DNA of 64,000 nt from Hysterangium stoloniferum (Eukaryota; Basidiomycota; Agaricomycetes; Hysterangiales; Hysterangiaceae). Made by a program: the position numbers and the translations under genes. The notes below the pieces were generated by a model. It was not told the origin of the DNA. It saw only the letters and a list, made by a program, of their open reading frames with translations, and searched no databases. Below are positions 43,531-56,028 of the stretch, piece after piece. Each line of letters opens with the position of its first letter. The first letter of the stretch is position 1. The stretch lies in the NCBI GenBank assembly GCA_015178975.1, contig WHVD01000085.1:62001-126000 (forward strand). The letters run 5' to 3'.

Positions 43531-44545
43531 ATATGAATGCTATCCAGAGCGATGTTCATTGGGTGCTAAGTCAATCGCCTTCGACGTCAGACTATATCTA
43601 TTGTGCGCTTCCTGTTATGTAATTCTACCAAAACGTCTAATCCCAGTTGAAATTATAGGTCTACTCCGCCTAATAATGGCAATGCGGTTTCTTGATGCAC
43701 CAGCGGCTTGAATTTTGTGGGACCTCTGTGACAAATATAACGGCAAACGATAGCGCTACCGATCGCTGATACTGGGAATCTCGAACCACATCTTTGCTTT
43801 GATCGACCTCGTGTTGGGAGCGCACCCATCACCCACGCTTTCATACATAACAGGAATATTTACTACGCTACCATAGTGGCTACATCGCCAACGTTGGGTA
43901 GCGACTGAGGTAAGCGTTTACTTCGTAAATGCTATGTTTGTACCAAACGGCTCATGTCTATAGGCAGGTGATTTCGTGCCCTATTATACTAATTACATCT
44001 CCAACATTGGGCGGCAACTGAAGGCAGGAATTTCGTGCCCTATTATAGTTTCTTCTGTCAGGTTATGGACCCCGGAGCCATATACTAAACTGAGCTTTGA
44101 CTCAAACGACTCGCACTAGAAATCTCTACCTGACTTATTACAAATGAACTTTACTAATATACGGATCACTTCGACTCGTATTCCCTCGCACTGCGGGCAC
44201 AGGACTGGCACTGGGGGGCGGGGGTTACAAGGTTACCCGATGGTGCCTTGAGTTATTCCACAAATTCCAGTAAAAGAGACTTTAATTAAGGGTATCCCAC
44301 CACAGCCGCTGAAATCAAGACGAAGATTTAGGTGAGTTCTGAATATTGATTTGAACAATTGTGCCATGCTGGGTATACCATTGAGCACGTGGAAGAGGCC
44401 GAACCCGAAAATGGTGCATATTAACCCATATGTACATTAGGCTTAATTTCCTTGTAATACAGGTGTGTAATAGCTCAGTTCAGTATTAGGCGCTGAATTT
44501 GATTTCCAACCTGTCATGGCTTGACGGCATTCTGCGCAGCAATGG
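43531..44545. other. No gene supported
   Basis: Contains a short duplicated phrase near 43960 and 44020 (aatttcgtgccctattata). Confidence 0.45.
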
Positions 44546-44835
44546 TCATTGGCCATTGGCGATTAATTTAAAGTGAATTTTGAAGTCAATGAAAGGTGTG
44601 GTGAACATGCAAAGGAAGGAATGAACAATGGCATTGAAAAAATGAAGGCAGCGACTGCAAGATTCATCGTTGATTGAGCTACGCATTGTGTCACAATGTG
44701 GAAGAAAACGAGCGAGAATGGCGATGATATTGAGGCTGCTCATGTGATACATGCAGAATCGGTGTCAGAAGATCCAGCTATCAGCTTCAGAGTGCTTCAG
44801 AGTGACCTGGATTGGTCCCTTACCAGATTGTACCT
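44546..44835 (-). pseudogene. Family B stub 2
   Basis: Minus-strand frame with SSLNIIAILARFLPHCDTMR, SINDES and VHSFLCMFTTPF, matching the C-terminal exon of family B. Only this exon remains. Confidence 0.65.
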
Positions 44836-45089
44836 TCTCTTTTACACTGCGTCAAATTATGTAACTTGATACAGGCATCAAGTCCGCGTTCTGTTTGAAA
44901 TAATTGACATTTATAAATAGGATTTCAGTCTAGCCACGGGTGGTTCCCGCAAGTGTATTCAATGCATGTATGGATCAACGTGTGCGGCATTCATCGCTCG
45001 CGGCAATGGTGAAAACTGACTATATGCGCGCTTATATTTGCTTGACCTCCGGCAGTTTTATTGTCAAGTTTGTTAAAAGTATAGAAAAT

Positions 45090-45165
45090 GAATGGCCAGA
45101 CTGGGAATTGAACCCAGGGTATCTGATTATATAACAGGGGTGTTACCAACTAAGTTTTCAATGGA
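45090..45165 (-). tRNA. tRNA-like remnant or tRNA-derived fragment
   Basis: On the minus strand a canonical T-arm/B-box GGGTTCAATTCCC is followed by an acceptor-like GTCTGGCCA end. A weaker A-box-like TTAGTTGGTAAC lies at the expected distance upstream. The 5' acceptor strand does not pair with the 3' end, so this is not an intact tRNA. It may be a pseudogene or the head of a tRNA-derived SINE. Confidence 0.45.
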
Positions 45166-45800
45166 AGAAAATTAGTTTAAGGAATCCGCCCAACACATTG
45201 CCGTGCATGGTGCGAAGGTCCTCAATTTTAAGATGATGGCTCTTGTCAATTGAACACTGGCCTAAAGGTAGGATTGTAAGGCTGCCGTCAATTGCAGCCT
45301 CACTGAGTATCAGTCCAACGTTGATAGGACTCGAGTATATTCGTCTAAGAACGGAGACGGCAGTACACGATAGTGACGGTAGGTAAAAACGATAATGAAA
45401 AAACTACTACGCGCATTTATCCTAATTATCTAAGGAAGCGGATACTAAATAGGTCCGTTGTGGTAAGCTTCATCAGGCTTACAAGACATGCATCAAAATG
45501 GCGACGGGGGAGGCTTTTTTCAGACATTCAAGGAATTATTATTTTAAAAAAATGTCGTTTATGGTTCGGATGCTAGTCTAGGCACGGCTAGTGCCCCCAA
45601 ATATATTCAACACGTGTATGGGGACAACTGCAGGGCTTGCAGCGAGAATACAAAGTGACTATATGCGCTATTACATCAGCCCAAATGATATATCTTTATG
45701 ACATCTGCACTCCCGGCTGGAAGTGAGTAGAATAAAGGAGGATGCTATCGGGCACCTCCTGGTTTGTTTGAGATGTGTCGGCAATGTCGAAGAGAAATGA

Positions 45801-47746
45801 TTAGGAAGTGTGTCCAATTGATAATGCAAGAACTTTTTCAGGGCCACCATGTTCCTCCAACACTCACATGAGGGTCTAATTAGACCCCGCCGACAAGCAG
45901 GTGGAAGGTGTGGCGACCACGCAGAGGAAATGACATGCGATGAAATGTAAATCCCCAAGCGAGTTACTGATGGATTGGTCATTGGCTGAGCCACACATTG
46001 TGTCACAATGTGGAAGGAGAGAAACGAGAATGGGGATGATATCGAGACTGCGCACCGTGGTACACGCAGATTCGGGCTCGGAAGATCCAGCTATCAGCCT
46101 CATAGTCAACTCGATTATTCCTTCGCCAGCCGCCAGGAAATCCCGTTTAGGACTTGCGTGCGTCAGAATCAGACTGGTATAACAGTTCCATGGGTGGATC
46201 TGAGACGGTACTATAAGGTAAAATATTGTGAACGTACCGTACGATGGGCCCAATCAGCGAAGAAACCACATTCAGCTGGTTGATGTGATCAGTGAAAAGC
46301 GTGCTGTTGTCGAAGAAGGTTTCCAGGGAGCGAATATTCCAATCCAGGAAACTTAATGTCTCCAAATCAATATGACGTGTCAATGACGCTATATGCGTAT
46401 GTATGTTGTTCAATATAATTTGCAATACATCCCCAGCAATATCTCGAAACCATGGATCTTGGTGGATGCAACCCACGAAAAGCCGTGTAGGATATCCAGA
46501 TAAGTAAAGTGGTTGGCGGGAATTTTGTCTGTTATGGTTTTGGTGGGAAGGATGCAATAATGTCATGTCGTGACGCACGGTTGTAACCACAATTCAATGT
46601 AACCTCTGATCGCCGTGAGCTCCTCTACAGATAGTTGACGCACGTCGCAGATTGCTTCCACGATATCCGCAAGGCCGATAAGGGGTAAGGAGTCATGATA
46701 TCCTGTTAGAATCCCGGGGATTTGTATGAGAAATGTTGATGCAACCTGATCAACGTTGGTGTGCAGCGGTGACTTGACTAAAACGTTGTAAAGTGATGAC
46801 GTAATTGCAGTTGACGCGTCTCTCGATGACGGATGAATGCCGGGACACCACCACGTGAAGATATAAGCCAAATATCTCATAAGCTGGATAGTGTGACCCT
46901 TCCTACTCTGCTGCATGTAAAGTGAAAACGCCGGGAACGTCTGTAAAACCATCGCCGCTCGTCTCCGAATTTGAAGTGGATATATGGGTCTACGAAGACG
47001 TCGGTATTTCGAGTGTATTCAACATTGGCGCTGAGTTATCCCTACCTCATTAAATCAACACTGTTTTGAACTAGTCTTCCCAGTCTTGACAGGGTGACAT
47101 GCTTGTGTAGCGAGTTGCTAAAGGCACCGTCGTCTTGAGACAATCGACTGACGATTTTTTCGTATATTGTCAGCTTTGCCATCAGCGAAGCTTTCTTTGC
47201 AATGTGAAGGACTTTGATCCCAACCCTTTCCAAACCTACTCCACAGTAATACCCGGGGCCAATCTCAACATTTGACAATGTCCCAAGACTCCGTGAGATC
47301 ATTCCCCAGTCCTCGGCATGACTGCAATACGGGCTGAGCTTGCATGCCGTGGTGGTGGACATCTTAACAAGAGTGGGTGGGTCATGGTAGGTCGTTTCTC
47401 CTTGACACTGAAATGTGCCGCATGTGACACAGACCACATGCAAATAGCATTATACTTTACTCACCAACTCGTCAACCCAGACCTCTATATGGTTTGCAGA
47501 CAGCTGTATGTGCTGCTTATCATCGGGGGCCAGATAACATAAATCATGGCCGGGTTCGTTACAACTCCATCGTTCTTGAAGCTTCTCCCTGAATATCTCT
47601 TTCATCCCTTCAATGATCTGGTGCCGTTGCTCTGATCTCAATACACCTGCGGAAACTAAGGGTGGTAGCTCCTCAACGTCTTCAAGGTAGATCTCAGCCG
47701 TTGCCGAATCGCAATTCCCCAGAGTCAGCTCGTTAGAAGTAGACAT
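45801..47746 (-). CDS. Family B, long multi-exon protein of unknown function
   Basis: Minus strand, start at 47746 (MSTSNELTLGNCDSATAEIY). Exon 1 ends at a GTGAGT donor after HIEVWVDEL. Further exons read CQGETTYHDPPTLVKMSTTT ... RLGRLVQNSVDLM, then TFPAFSLYMQQSRKGHTIQL ... VRQLSVEELTAIRGYIELWL, then LYLSGYPTRLFVGCIHQDPW ... HINQLNVVSSLIGPIVR, and a C-terminal exon QSDSDARKS ... SSEPESACTTVRSLDIIPIL. The last exon may stop at 45876 or splice once more to 45801. The segments are leucine-rich and helical and could be a divergent helical-repeat fold, but no family is recognised. Three truncated relatives lie on the same strand within 4 kb. The join near 46560 is uncertain. Confidence 0.55.
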
Positions 47747-48849
47747 CGGTGAGTAGCAGTCTCACTTACACTAGAAGGAGATACCTCCCTTTTATTCCAC
47801 CAAGGTACAGCCTTATGGCTGTGCTTGCACAGCATACACAGCACTTCATTCCTGCCTTCGGACACAAAATTCCCTCACCTCCTCGAACCTTATAGGCTCC
47901 AGTGTCAAGAAATCACCTTACTACGCCCTGAAGGCTCACACAGCATCTGATAATAGTTTAGTCGATTGTCGCCTCATAGCCTAGTATTTCTAGCATTCTT
48001 GAGCGTCAGAGTTAAAGGCAAAACCGCTTTTCTGATATTGAGAAGTGACATTGACATGTCTACATGTAGTCCAGAGCAATGCCCGGCCTTTCTGATATCA
48101 AATGAGATTACCATGTATAATATAAATGCAGCCAGCTGTCGTCAAGTCGGCGCTGTCAGCCTCAGGCTTTGTCCGTGGTTCATGATGCAAAAACCATATG
48201 TAATACCCTACCCGCATGACTTAGTTTTTTATTTTCATTTGTTAATCGTGCTAATTTATTTATTATATTTTTCTAGAGTGCATATATTTCAACGCTTTGA
48301 AGATGGCTGGTGTGTTTGTAACCGAGGTATGATTCCATGAAACCAGCAACCAAAAGCGACAGTGGTAGAAAAACTGCATCAATGAACGTTATGCCTCCCT
48401 TGGAAAGACACCGCGTGTCCTTGGTGCTTGTTGCCCTTCATTTTCTGATATCAGTGATATATGATACCGGTCTCAAAGTCCCTCGTGGTGCGTGTTTGAC
48501 CTTCGGCACGACTGTCGGGGAACGAGGCACTCCAGCGTCGAGCCAGGGTTTCAGATGGAGAGGAATACTTTATGGAATTCGCCCTTTGCGGTCCTTGTAC
48601 GTTGTTAAGGCCCCTTCTTTTATTCCAGAGTTTTGTGCCTCATGGTAGATTTGAAGATTAAATTAATCTGACCGAGATAGTCATCGGCATCGATTGGTGA
48701 GTGATTGTTACGGGCGTTCTGTGCTGTTCTTCAATGACTTGCATCATGCTATCCCACCCAACTGACACGCTGTTCCCTTGGAGACCTCCGAGTGGTATTC
48801 TAATTGAAGTGATTGGCGTTAATAAATGGGATGTGACTCTACCCACTAT
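47747..48849. other. 5' flank of family B and unassigned sequence
   Basis: A plus-strand frame at 48337-48648 has no recognisable features and is not called. Confidence 0.45.
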
Positions 48850-49114
48850 TAGGGCCCACCAATATACGGACCATGTGTATGGTATCAACAAGAAACTGCG
48901 AAGCACACAAAGACGGTAAAAAGTGACTATATGCGCTGTTGAATTCGCTCAAACTACGTAGCTTTAAATGGCTTGGAAATGGAGTGAAGTAAATAGTAAT
49001 AGACCATCCTTCCTCCTGGTTCGGATAAGATGTTATCCGAGAGACATTACTGTATATATCATGCGGAATGGATGGAACAAGAGCAGGGGCAGGTCAGTCA
49101 AGGTCCTCCAACAC

Positions 49115-49660
49115 TTATCTGGTGTTTGAAATAGATGTTACGCACATACCGGTGAAAGGTGTGGCAATGACACAAAGGAAGTAATGCACCATGAGGTTTG
49201 ATCCTTCATGGGGGCTATCGAGGAATTGACCGTTGATTGAGTCGCGCATTGTGCCACAATGTGGAAGAAGACGAGCAAGAATGGGGACGATATTGAAGCT
49301 GCGCGCTGTGGTACACGCGATTCGATGTCGGAAGATGCAGCTATCTGGTTCAGAGTGACCTCGATTAGGGCCTCCCCTGACCAGAGGAGCCTTGTATTTG
49401 GACTCGTGTGTGTTAGAATCAGATTGGTGGGATATTTTCATGGCGGATATGAGATGATGCTTGACGGTGAAATATTGTCAACGTACGGTAGGAGGAGCTC
49501 AATGAGCGAGCAAACGACATTCCGCTGATTGATATGATCCGTGCGGAGCGTGCTGTCTTTGAAGAAGGTTTTCAGGGCGTAGGTATCACGCCACAGTGAG
49601 TCAAGGACGCAATACGGAGATTTGTGCTCTCCACTGTAGCCTTCAATACATGGGTAGGAT
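49115..49660 (-). pseudogene. Family B stub 3
   Basis: Minus-strand words HQSDSNTHESKYKAPL, ACTTARSFNIVPILARLLPH, CGTMRDSINGQF and VHYFLCVIATPFTG, followed by a GTATGT donor, match the C-terminal exons of family B. The flanking repeat lies at 48850-48970. This stub is spliced and arranged more like the ancestral gene than stub 2. Confidence 0.65.
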
Positions 49661-49789
49661 GTCAGTGATTTCAGCTACAATGGAATTCACCGGACTGCTG
49701 CTGATCCGATCAATGTTTACCATCAACAAACACACCGACGCGTCCCAGGAACTTAGCATTTGATCACCAGTGACATCAGCTTGGCATCT

Positions 49790-49910
49790 AATATTATGTA
49801 TTTATATGAGGCATATTCCCCTCTTGTTATGGATGGCAATTACAGATCCAAAGAGAAATTTGTTTGTGAATTTTCAAACTCCACACTATCTACCGGAAAC
49901 AGCTGTAAGC
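49790..49910 (+). mobile_element. Single end of the fold-back element family
   Basis: It aligns to the right end of 10201-10889: cttgttatggatggcaatta, ttttcaaactccacactatc, taccggaaacagctgtaa. It is clearly diverged and has no opposite arm nearby, so it is a truncated fossil. Confidence 0.65.
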
Positions 49911-49990
49911 GCCCATTCTACAAAGTAGCGACACTGTGCATTGGTCGTCATACATTAGCTGGCGACTTCGGTCGGGCCCAAGGAGAGTAA

Positions 49991-50463
49991 ACGGACATAT
50001 TTCAAAGTTCTCTAATGGAAATTATACAATCTAAGCCTTAAGAAGTTTGTAAGTAGATACAACAGTAGATTATAGGAGTATTAAAGGAGTCAAGGGGGTG
50101 GGGAATGGGAATCCCGAACCACGGGTGAGTCCGGCCAGAGGCTGAAGGATGAGGTAAAATTACACTGGCAGCCGCCACTTGTGAAGTATTCTTTTTTACT
50201 CCCCATTATTGTCAGCTGCTGTTTGAGCAATACTACCACACTATCTTGATTAATATAGTTGCAATGGACCACATGCCAGTCACACCAGACCTCCTTCAGG
50301 TCACTATGGAGCTTTTGCTGGTCATCACAAGTGTATAAATGTCTGCTATTCCTTGACTGATTGCCATAATTGATGGAATTTCTCATGAATATATAGATCA
50401 TTAATAAATTAACAATGTTTCTCCAAAACATCCCATATGGCTGAATAGACTGTGTATTCTTCA
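49991..50463. other. No gene supported
   Basis: AT-rich flank of the nested LTRs. Confidence 0.4.
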
Positions 50464-52014
50464 TGTTACGACTGTTGCAACCTGATGGTCCCCGAGGTTA
50501 TTGCCATCTATTGATGTTTCAAGTTATCAATCAAGTCATCATATCAGAAACCATCGGTCTCCTGACACTGACATATGCTTTCATGGCAATCAAACCCTGT
50601 TTACACCCCCATCAAAATATACTCATACTATCTGGTTATACTCTGATATGTCCCTTTTTATTATGATGATCCATTCTACTCTATGTTTCACATATGCCTA
50701 TATATACTTGTAACCCTCGGACTATTTTCTTTTCTTGTAATTCTGCTCTCGGTTAATCATGGCAACTTATTGTAACCTTCCCATTCCTAGTCAAGTTTAT
50801 TTGTCAATAATGTTTCCACTCTTTCCTTAGTTAGTATTTTCTAGATGCCGAATACTTGTATATGAACCCGCTGTAGTTATAGTTACTGGGCAATCAGAAT
50901 ATTGACTCAGAACACCCACATACATCTCTAGAAGTGTTATGACTGGAAATCCTGCCAGACTCCGGGCACTAACTTATATACACCCGCACCTTATACGCAC
51001 CCATTATCAGTTTACTGGAATTCCCACCAGACTCCGTATGTCAGACTTGCCTACATTTGACTTCATTACATTGTGTTTCAGTCACTGGAATACCCACTGG
51101 ACTCCATCCCTGTCTATGTCCGACCTCGTCCCATGCATCAGTCACCAGACCCTGCTCAGAAAACCCATCATCCCTCTAACAGAGCCCCGTTCCTGTTTTA
51201 GTCAAATGACCTGTCACGATTCGGACTCCACTCCTGCTCTGTTTCCCATTATGGTTTATGATTTGTCACGATTCGGACTCCACTCCGTTCCTAACACCAA
51301 ATTGGTGTTTACTATTCCTGTTTTATGTTTTGCTAGTTTCGTTTCATCATTACTGGATTTGGTATGTCATTCACTCCACAGTCTATTTAAACTGGCAGAT
51401 GTTGTACATACAATCCAGTCAGAAAATCAGCTTAGATTCCCCCCAGTAATCTAATACATTTTCTGCTCTAAACTCCTACCTGAATCATACTGCTCACACT
51501 AGTCGGAGCCCATGGGCTCCAGCGCATCTATCTCTCTTACCTATCTTGACTCACGACGTCTTGACCCACGACCTCCGACCCACGACCCCTCAACCCATGA
51601 ACCCCACCTAGACTCCCCGGGATTCCCGTCCACCTGTCTGAAATTGGACAACACAATCTCATGAGGGCGCATCCTATAAGCTGAAGCCAAGTCCTACCGG
51701 ATATTCTGCAGGTTTCTCTGGAAACCCACCGTGTAGGTACCCTAACAAGAAGTCTTATACTAAGTATCCCACTCTCCACCTACATGTGCACTCACCCACT
51801 CTCGGTCCCCAACCCCTTGGCCTGACACTTGACTTATCCTTCAGTCCTGATCAGTAACTCACCATGAGGTACTCATTAGGACTAGTCTTCGCCTGTCCGA
51901 CATTTAAGGACACCCGATGGATATTTGCAAGGGCGCAGCATATAAGCTGAAGCCAAGTCCTTCCAATTGGTCCCTGTCAGCCTACCAACATTAGTCAGTT
52001 TTCAGTTCTTAACA
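50464..52014 (+). mobile_element. Solo LTR, family X, interrupted by a family Y LTR
   Basis: Begins TGTTACGACTGTTGCAACC and ends CAGTTCTTAACA, equal to the family X ends at 3620-4358. Flanks CTTCA and TTTCA are a one-mismatch target duplication. Without the 813-bp insert at 50935 and one 5-bp duplication it is about 733 bp, close to the 739 bp of its sister. Confidence 0.85.
50935..51747 (+). mobile_element. Solo LTR, family Y, nested in a family X LTR
   Basis: Begins TGTTATGACTGG and ends TACCCTAACA. Perfect target duplication AGAAG (50930-50934 and 51748-51752). Contains a promoter-like ccacagtctatttaaactgg and the ggagcccatgggctcc palindrome near 51506. Confidence 0.92.
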
Positions 52015-52435
52015 TTTCAAAATTAAATACTCAATACCTTTATCGATCAGTGGAACCTGACATTTTAAGGTATATGGTCAGTGAAATGTTCAATTTCATG
52101 TGTAATAATTACCCCATTATTGTGAAGGGTATGCATATATCATTGGACTGTTGAATACTAGACATATTATAGTACCTTATTATCTGCTTTTATTTCTTTT
52201 CTTTAATTCCTTATATCTTTCGAGCATACCATTATTTCTTAGTTCAAAGCTTTGTGTATATCTATGGGCACTCTCGGTGCCAAAACAGTAGACTTTTTTA
52301 CCCAACAGACACCACCTCATAACGACCCAGAAGTCAAATAGTGAGAGGTGTCAAGGGTAATGTCTCATCTACCTACAAGGGTAGTATCTTCTAATCCACT
52401 AATAAGCTTTGGACTTGAACTGTAAAGGTCGAGTC

Positions 52436-53254
52436 TGTTACAACCAGACAATCCTGCCAGACTCCAGGCACTAACCCGTACACCCCCACGTGCTACAAGC
52501 ACCAATTGTCTGTTTATAGGATTTCCCGCCCAGACTCCGTTACATCAAGACTTGTTACGTTCGACCTCATTACAACACATATCAGTCACCAGACTTCCCC
52601 CGGACTCCGTCTATGTCTATGTCCGTCTTCGTCCCACGCATCAGTCACCGGACCCCGCTCAGAATCCCGTCACCACTCTAATCGAGCCCCATTCCCGTTT
52701 TAGTCAAATGACCTGTCACGATTTAGGACTCCGCTCCTGCTCCGTTTCCCGTTATGGGTTATGCTTTGTCACAATTCGGACTCCGCTCCATTCCGTCCTG
52801 TTCCTAACACCAAATTGGTGTTTACTATTCCCATTTTATGTTTTGTTAGTTTCGTTTCATCATTACTGGATTTGGTATGTCATTCACTCCATGGTCTATA
52901 TAAACTGGCAGATGTTGTACATACAATCCAGTCAAAAAATTAGCTTAGATTCCCCCCAGTAATCTAATAACATTTTCCACTCTAAAACCTTGCTTGATTC
53001 ACACCGCTCTCACTAGTCGGAGCCCACAGGCTCCGGCACATCTATCTCTCTCGACTATCTCGACTCACGACCCACGACCCCCGACGTACAACCAACGATC
53101 CACAAACCCCGCCCAGACTCCCCGGGATCCCCGTCCACCTGTTTGAAATTGGACAACACGATCTAGCGAGGGCGCAGCCTATAAGCTGAAGCCAAGTCCT
53201 ACCGGATATCCCGCAGGTTTCTCCGGAAACCCGCCCTGTGTGTGTATCCTAACA
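52436..53254 (+). mobile_element. Solo LTR, family Y
   Basis: 819 bp, TGTTACAACC to ATCCTAACA. Perfect target duplication GAGTC (52431-52435 and 53255-53259). Carries a TATATAA box near 52900 and ggagcccacaggctcc near 53020. It is close in sequence to the copy at 50935. Confidence 0.92.
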
Positions 53255-53259
53255 GAGTC

Positions 53260-54492
53260 CCTCACTCAAGTCTTTGCGCTCATCAACACTGTGGTCAACT
53301 CACGCTTCTCTCATTCTATTCCAGATACTCTATCTTTAGCTGATCACCCTTCTTACCTCTTGCTGCGAGTTGTACTACAACAGTCAACTCTATTATTTGT
53401 TTATTCAATGGTCACGAGCAACTGCACAGTTGCTCTAGTGACGTGTAGTGTGCTTCTCTACTAGTACTGTCAGTCTAGTACCCTACAGTATTGTACAGAA
53501 CGGTCAATACTTATTAATAGTAGTTGAATAAACACCATTCCTCATATATTGAGCGGTCAGAATCTATCGACTTTTCACAATTATATGCCATCTCCAGGTG
53601 ATCTTGTGCATCTCCATGTCTGCAGTCCTTTAATCTTATTTGTCAATTTGAAGGAGATGACACATGAGCTATGTGAGACAATGCTTCATAAACTGAGAAT
53701 GCTGCTAAAAAGAAATTGATATCCATAGTTGTAGAACTTGATATACCACCAAATAGTCAGGATGATTCTGGTTGAGTAATTAAGAGGAGAGGTGAGTCAT
53801 AAAGGGGATCAGGTGATGATGAGTAGTAGTAATAGAAATGAAGAAATGGTGTATCAAATTACAATCCTAGGTAATAACATAGCAGGGAATGTAAGTATTT
53901 AATAGACAAGACCAAGACAGAATGTTCTTCATCATTATGCACAAGTCAATTATATCCTCAGTGTCAAGGAACATCAAGAACATTGTAAGTCTGGTGGCTT
54001 ATGACATACTGATTACATTATCACAGATATGCATAGTATCATTTTTAGATCATTGTTTTTACTTACCATCATCATCATATATCATACTTGCCATTCTTGA
54101 AGAATATAGTTTGGCCCCATCAACATCTGGACCAATGCCAATGTAAGGCTACATTAGACAGCAACCTTTCATGTTTTTTTGATATCAACCTTGCTTTTCT
54201 GCCAATGCAAACACACCAGGGCAGAGAATGCCAATAACTAGGAAAATAAAGTTATATTATATGATAGGCAGAAACATGTTACTGAAGACACACTCAATCT
54301 ATTCTCTTGTTTAACTTTGTACATATATCAGTCCAGAGATGATTGGAAGACCAAGTGATCCAGTTGGCAGAGTCCCAACTAAGACATTGTCCCTCCTTTT
54401 GTGAATGAGCTCATCTCCAATTAAATTGTGTTTGATTTCCTAGACTCTCAAAGTCTATGTTTTTATTTACCCCATAGAAAGATTGATTAACC
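53260..54492. other. No gene supported
   Basis: AT-rich sequence with short frames (53240-53464, 53922-54146) that lack any recognisable features. Confidence 0.45.
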
Positions 54493-54683
54493 TGCCTTCA
54501 CATAGTAGAACTGTAATCCAGCTGAGGCAAATTGGTTGTTAAGCTTTGATAACTTGTCTCACAACAGTATTACATACTGTTGTGAGACAAGTTATCAAAG
54601 TTGTAATACTGTTGTGAGACAAGTTATCAAAGCTTAACAACCAATTTGCCTCAGCTGGATTACAGTTCTACTATGTGAAGGCA
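54493..54683. repeat. Perfect hairpin, 81-bp arms
   Basis: 54493-54573 and 54603-54683 are exact reverse complements as far as can be read. The 29-bp loop (54574-54602) is itself a partial extra copy of the arm (tactgttgtgagacaagtta). This is typical of a template-switch or snap-back event, not of a transposon. Confidence 0.95.
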
Positions 54684-55799
54684 GAGAACTTCGGTTGTTT
54701 AATCATAAAGACACAATCGATGATTCAGCGGTGCTTTATCCTATTGAGCGTCAATTGGATTCGTCTTGTATTATTTGTGGGAATTTTCTTGGGACCTTTT
54801 AGCTATAATAAGTAGGCGGCACCTAGGGATCGGACAGCTATTGATTCCCTTAGGTGCGAAGCATCATACTCAAGATTGTGCTCTAAAAGTGTAGAGTGGT
54901 TCCTTATCCCATAAACCGAGGCGCGGAAAACTTTGTGCACTTAACGTACCTAAAACCTGTGAGACTTCAGCAATTTGACAAACTCATGTTTGATTCTTAA
55001 GCTTTGACCGTTTCCTGCTTTAACTTCTCATGAACTCTTCCCTACTTAAGTCCATACTTATGCCCTTCACTAGAGCGTCAGTTCTACCCTTACGGGATGG
55101 TACCCTAGATTCGCACCTTTCTTGACCTATTTATTCCTCTACCACAGACCCGAGTCGGCTGAAATCTAGGATGGAAGAAGTCAAAGCGATAGCATCAGTA
55201 TCGCTCTCCGGCAGTGTGTACATAACTGTATTTCCTCCGTGTGGTCTGTCCTGGCAAGGATCAGTTGATATACAACTGGCTCCGCTGCATTGTCTTAGTT
55301 CATACCAACGTTCAAACCAAAAAAAAAAAAAACGTCCGAGTTTGTTCGGATTCGGCTGAGGCTGTCATCGGAGTTAGTTTCAAGCGGAGTCTGGCACTTT
55401 AAGCCTCGATCTCGGGTTGTCAAATAAGTAGTTACCGGACACACGGTAAACAAACGCTTCCTACACAAAATTCAAATATAGTGACAAAAACTGCATAGGT
55501 TCTCAGCACGATGTGATAGAGTTTAGGGTTAGGGTTCACGTGCACAGTTAGGGCGCTTCGGAAGAATCACAAGGTTTCGAATGCCTCCCTCCTCTGGTCA
55601 ACCTCTGGTAGAAAGAAATGGGAAATGGCTCCTCATAAACACAGCGATCCGTAGAAAGGATTTTACGTTTAAATATGCAAACTCCGTCCCATAAGCTTTG
55701 TGTTTCGCGCTAAATGAAGAAAAGGATGCGATTCCTTTCCCTCGTTTTCTAAACCGCCAATCCTGAGCAGCTACTTCTTACAAACTTAAGCAGTAAGCT
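54684..55799. other. No gene supported; includes a short telomere-like motif
   Basis: At 55523-55536 the sequence ttagggttagggtt gives two tandem telomere-type hexamers. There is a 13-14 nt A-run near 55319. Nothing else is recognised. Confidence 0.5.
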
Positions 55800-56028
55800 A
55801 AGTTTATCCGCACCACCTTCTGTAACTTTATTAATGATAGAGGTTCGAAATGGATAATCACTCGCTCTTCTGGTGACACGGTCATTCCTCAACAAAGAAT
55901 AGATCCACCCTTTGCCAAAAGCTTGCACCAAACACACGTTAATCGACGAAACGTTGAACAGGCAAGTTGATTCTATCATCGATCTCAGGGATACCTACAT
56001 AACTACAGTTCGTTCACAGTCTATGATA

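Noticed and set aside
51258-51454. Hydrophobic frames around 50.9-51.5 and 52.5-52.9 kb
   Set aside because: They recur in every family Y LTR copy and lie across its promoter region. They are not genes.
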